Origin: Glaciecola sp965660815
Lineage (GTDB): Bacteria > Pseudomonadota > Gammaproteobacteria > Enterobacterales > Alteromonadaceae
Assembly: GCA_965660815.1 (NCBI GenBank)
Contig: CBFIBG010000014.1
Coordinates: 1 to 64,000 of the forward strand
Length of the DNA stretch: 64,000 bases
Direction of reading: 5' to 3'
A program made the translations under genes and the position numbers. This document shows, piece after piece, positions 63,511 through 64,000 of the stretch; within the stretch, counting starts at the first letter, position 1, and every line of letters starts with the position of its first letter. The notes beneath the pieces are model-generated. The model did no database searches. It was not told the DNA's origin and worked only from the letters and a program-made list of their open reading frames with translations.

Positions 63511-64000
63511 ATGACCGAACTAACCCCGTTTTTTGACAAAATACCAATAACCAAACTTGTAGCTGGCACCACATTGCAATCTACCGGAAAAAAATGCGAA
63601 TATTTCATGATGGTGATAAGCGGAAAAATAAGGGTTTATACCATCAGTTTAGATGGGCGCGATAAAACGATTTACAAGATTGAAAAATCAGGTGTATGTG
63701 TCGTTACCACAAGTTGTTTGCTGTCTGGAAGACCATTTCCAGTAGTTGCTGAAGCTCAGACAGATGTAGAACTTAAACTTATGAATATAAATGAGTTTAA
63801 AGACCTCCTAGATAGATCTTCTAGGTTTCAAGGATGTATACTAACTATATTAAGCTCTAAAATTGGTAGCCTCATAGATACTATATCTCTGCTCAACACA
63901 TTTAGTGTACAAACAAGACTTTACAAATGGTTACTCAATCAGCGAGAGCCAACAATTCATGCTACTCATTCCGATATCGCTAATGACATCGGTAGTTCCA
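63511..64000 (+). CDS. Crp/Fnr-family transcriptional regulator (5' part)
   Basis: The frame is open from the ATG at 63511 to the window edge, giving 163 residues. They form an N-terminal cNMP-binding-type beta-roll with VISGKIRVYTISLDGRD and VVTTSCLLSGRPF, followed by the start of an HTH (THSDIANDIGSS) at the end. The effector is unknown; the FNR-type N-terminal cysteine cluster is absent, so it is not the classical oxygen sensor. It is partial because the window ends. Confidence 0.82.
   Translation, partial: MTELTPFFDKIPITKLVAGTTLQSTGKKCEYFMMVISGKIRVYTISLDGRDKTIYKIEKSGVCVVTTSCLLSGRPFPVVAEAQTDVELKLMNINEFKDLLDRSSRFQGCILTILSSKIGSLIDTISLLNTFSVQTRLYKWLLNQREPTIHATHSDIANDIGSS

Noticed and set aside
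1..64000. CRISPR arrays, tRNA genes, prophage or insertion sequences
   Set aside because: I found no regular spaced repeats, tRNA cloverleaf sequence, integrase or transposase frame anywhere in the window.

Overview
This 64 kb window is chromosomal core DNA of a low-GC marine-type gammaproteobacterium, most probably a member of the Alteromonadales. The basis is gene order: an aroE/tsaC/dprA/def/fmt/rsmB/trkA block, a polA/engB/cytochrome c4/yihI block, glyQS, gyrB-recF-dnaN-dnaA, rpmH-rnpA-yidD-yidC-mnmE, mnmG-rsmG-parA-parB and the complete atp operon all occur in gammaproteobacterial order. I cannot fix the genus from sequence alone. I saw no transposase, prophage, CRISPR array or tRNA gene.

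Layout. 1-430: tandem rRNA-type promoters (P1, P2) pointing left out of the window, implying an rRNA operon just outside, as with E. coli rrnD beside yrdA. 430-8740: LysE-type exporter, gamma-carbonic anhydrase, then a leftward block (aroE, ompW, hemF, tsaC, C4 zinc-finger protein, smg, dprA, LysM protein); ompW has two FNR-type boxes upstream. 9060-13260: def-fmt-rsmB-trkA. 13350-17150: a GAF-PAS-GGDEF-EAL protein and trkH. 17855-23780: polA, a candidate small RNA in the Spot 42 position, engB, cytochrome c4, a structured RNA candidate in the CsrC position, yihI and a DUF2489 gene. 24010-28720: glyQ-glyS, a lipoprotein and a secreted protein with a PEP-CTERM-like tail. 28820-29750: a lone cysD without cysN.

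29916-36181 is the leftward dnaA-dnaN-recF-gyrB set. The 475 bp between dnaA and rpmH carries four consensus DnaA boxes and a parS-like palindrome. Rightward follow rpmH-rnpA-yidD-yidC, yajQ, mnmE-mioC and a dnaT/dnaC-like helicase-loader pair. A leftward heavy-metal RND efflux operon with a divergent membrane-anchored LuxR-type regulator lies between these and mnmG. Upstream of mnmG is a second DnaA-box cluster beside a very AT-rich stretch, in the position of the E. coli/Vibrio oriC. mnmG-rsmG-parA-parB and atpIBEFHAGDC follow. The right end holds a small lipoprotein, a DUF502 membrane protein and a Crp/Fnr-type regulator cut by the window edge.

The window therefore contains most of an origin domain: initiator, sliding clamp, possible helicase loader, two candidate origin sequences, ParAB and three parS sites (two inside recF, one about 8 kb beyond parB). 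The points most worth checking are the two unannotated RNA candidates, the choice between two origins, the parS set, the dnaTC pair with the efflux block between mioC and mnmG, and FNR control of ompW.
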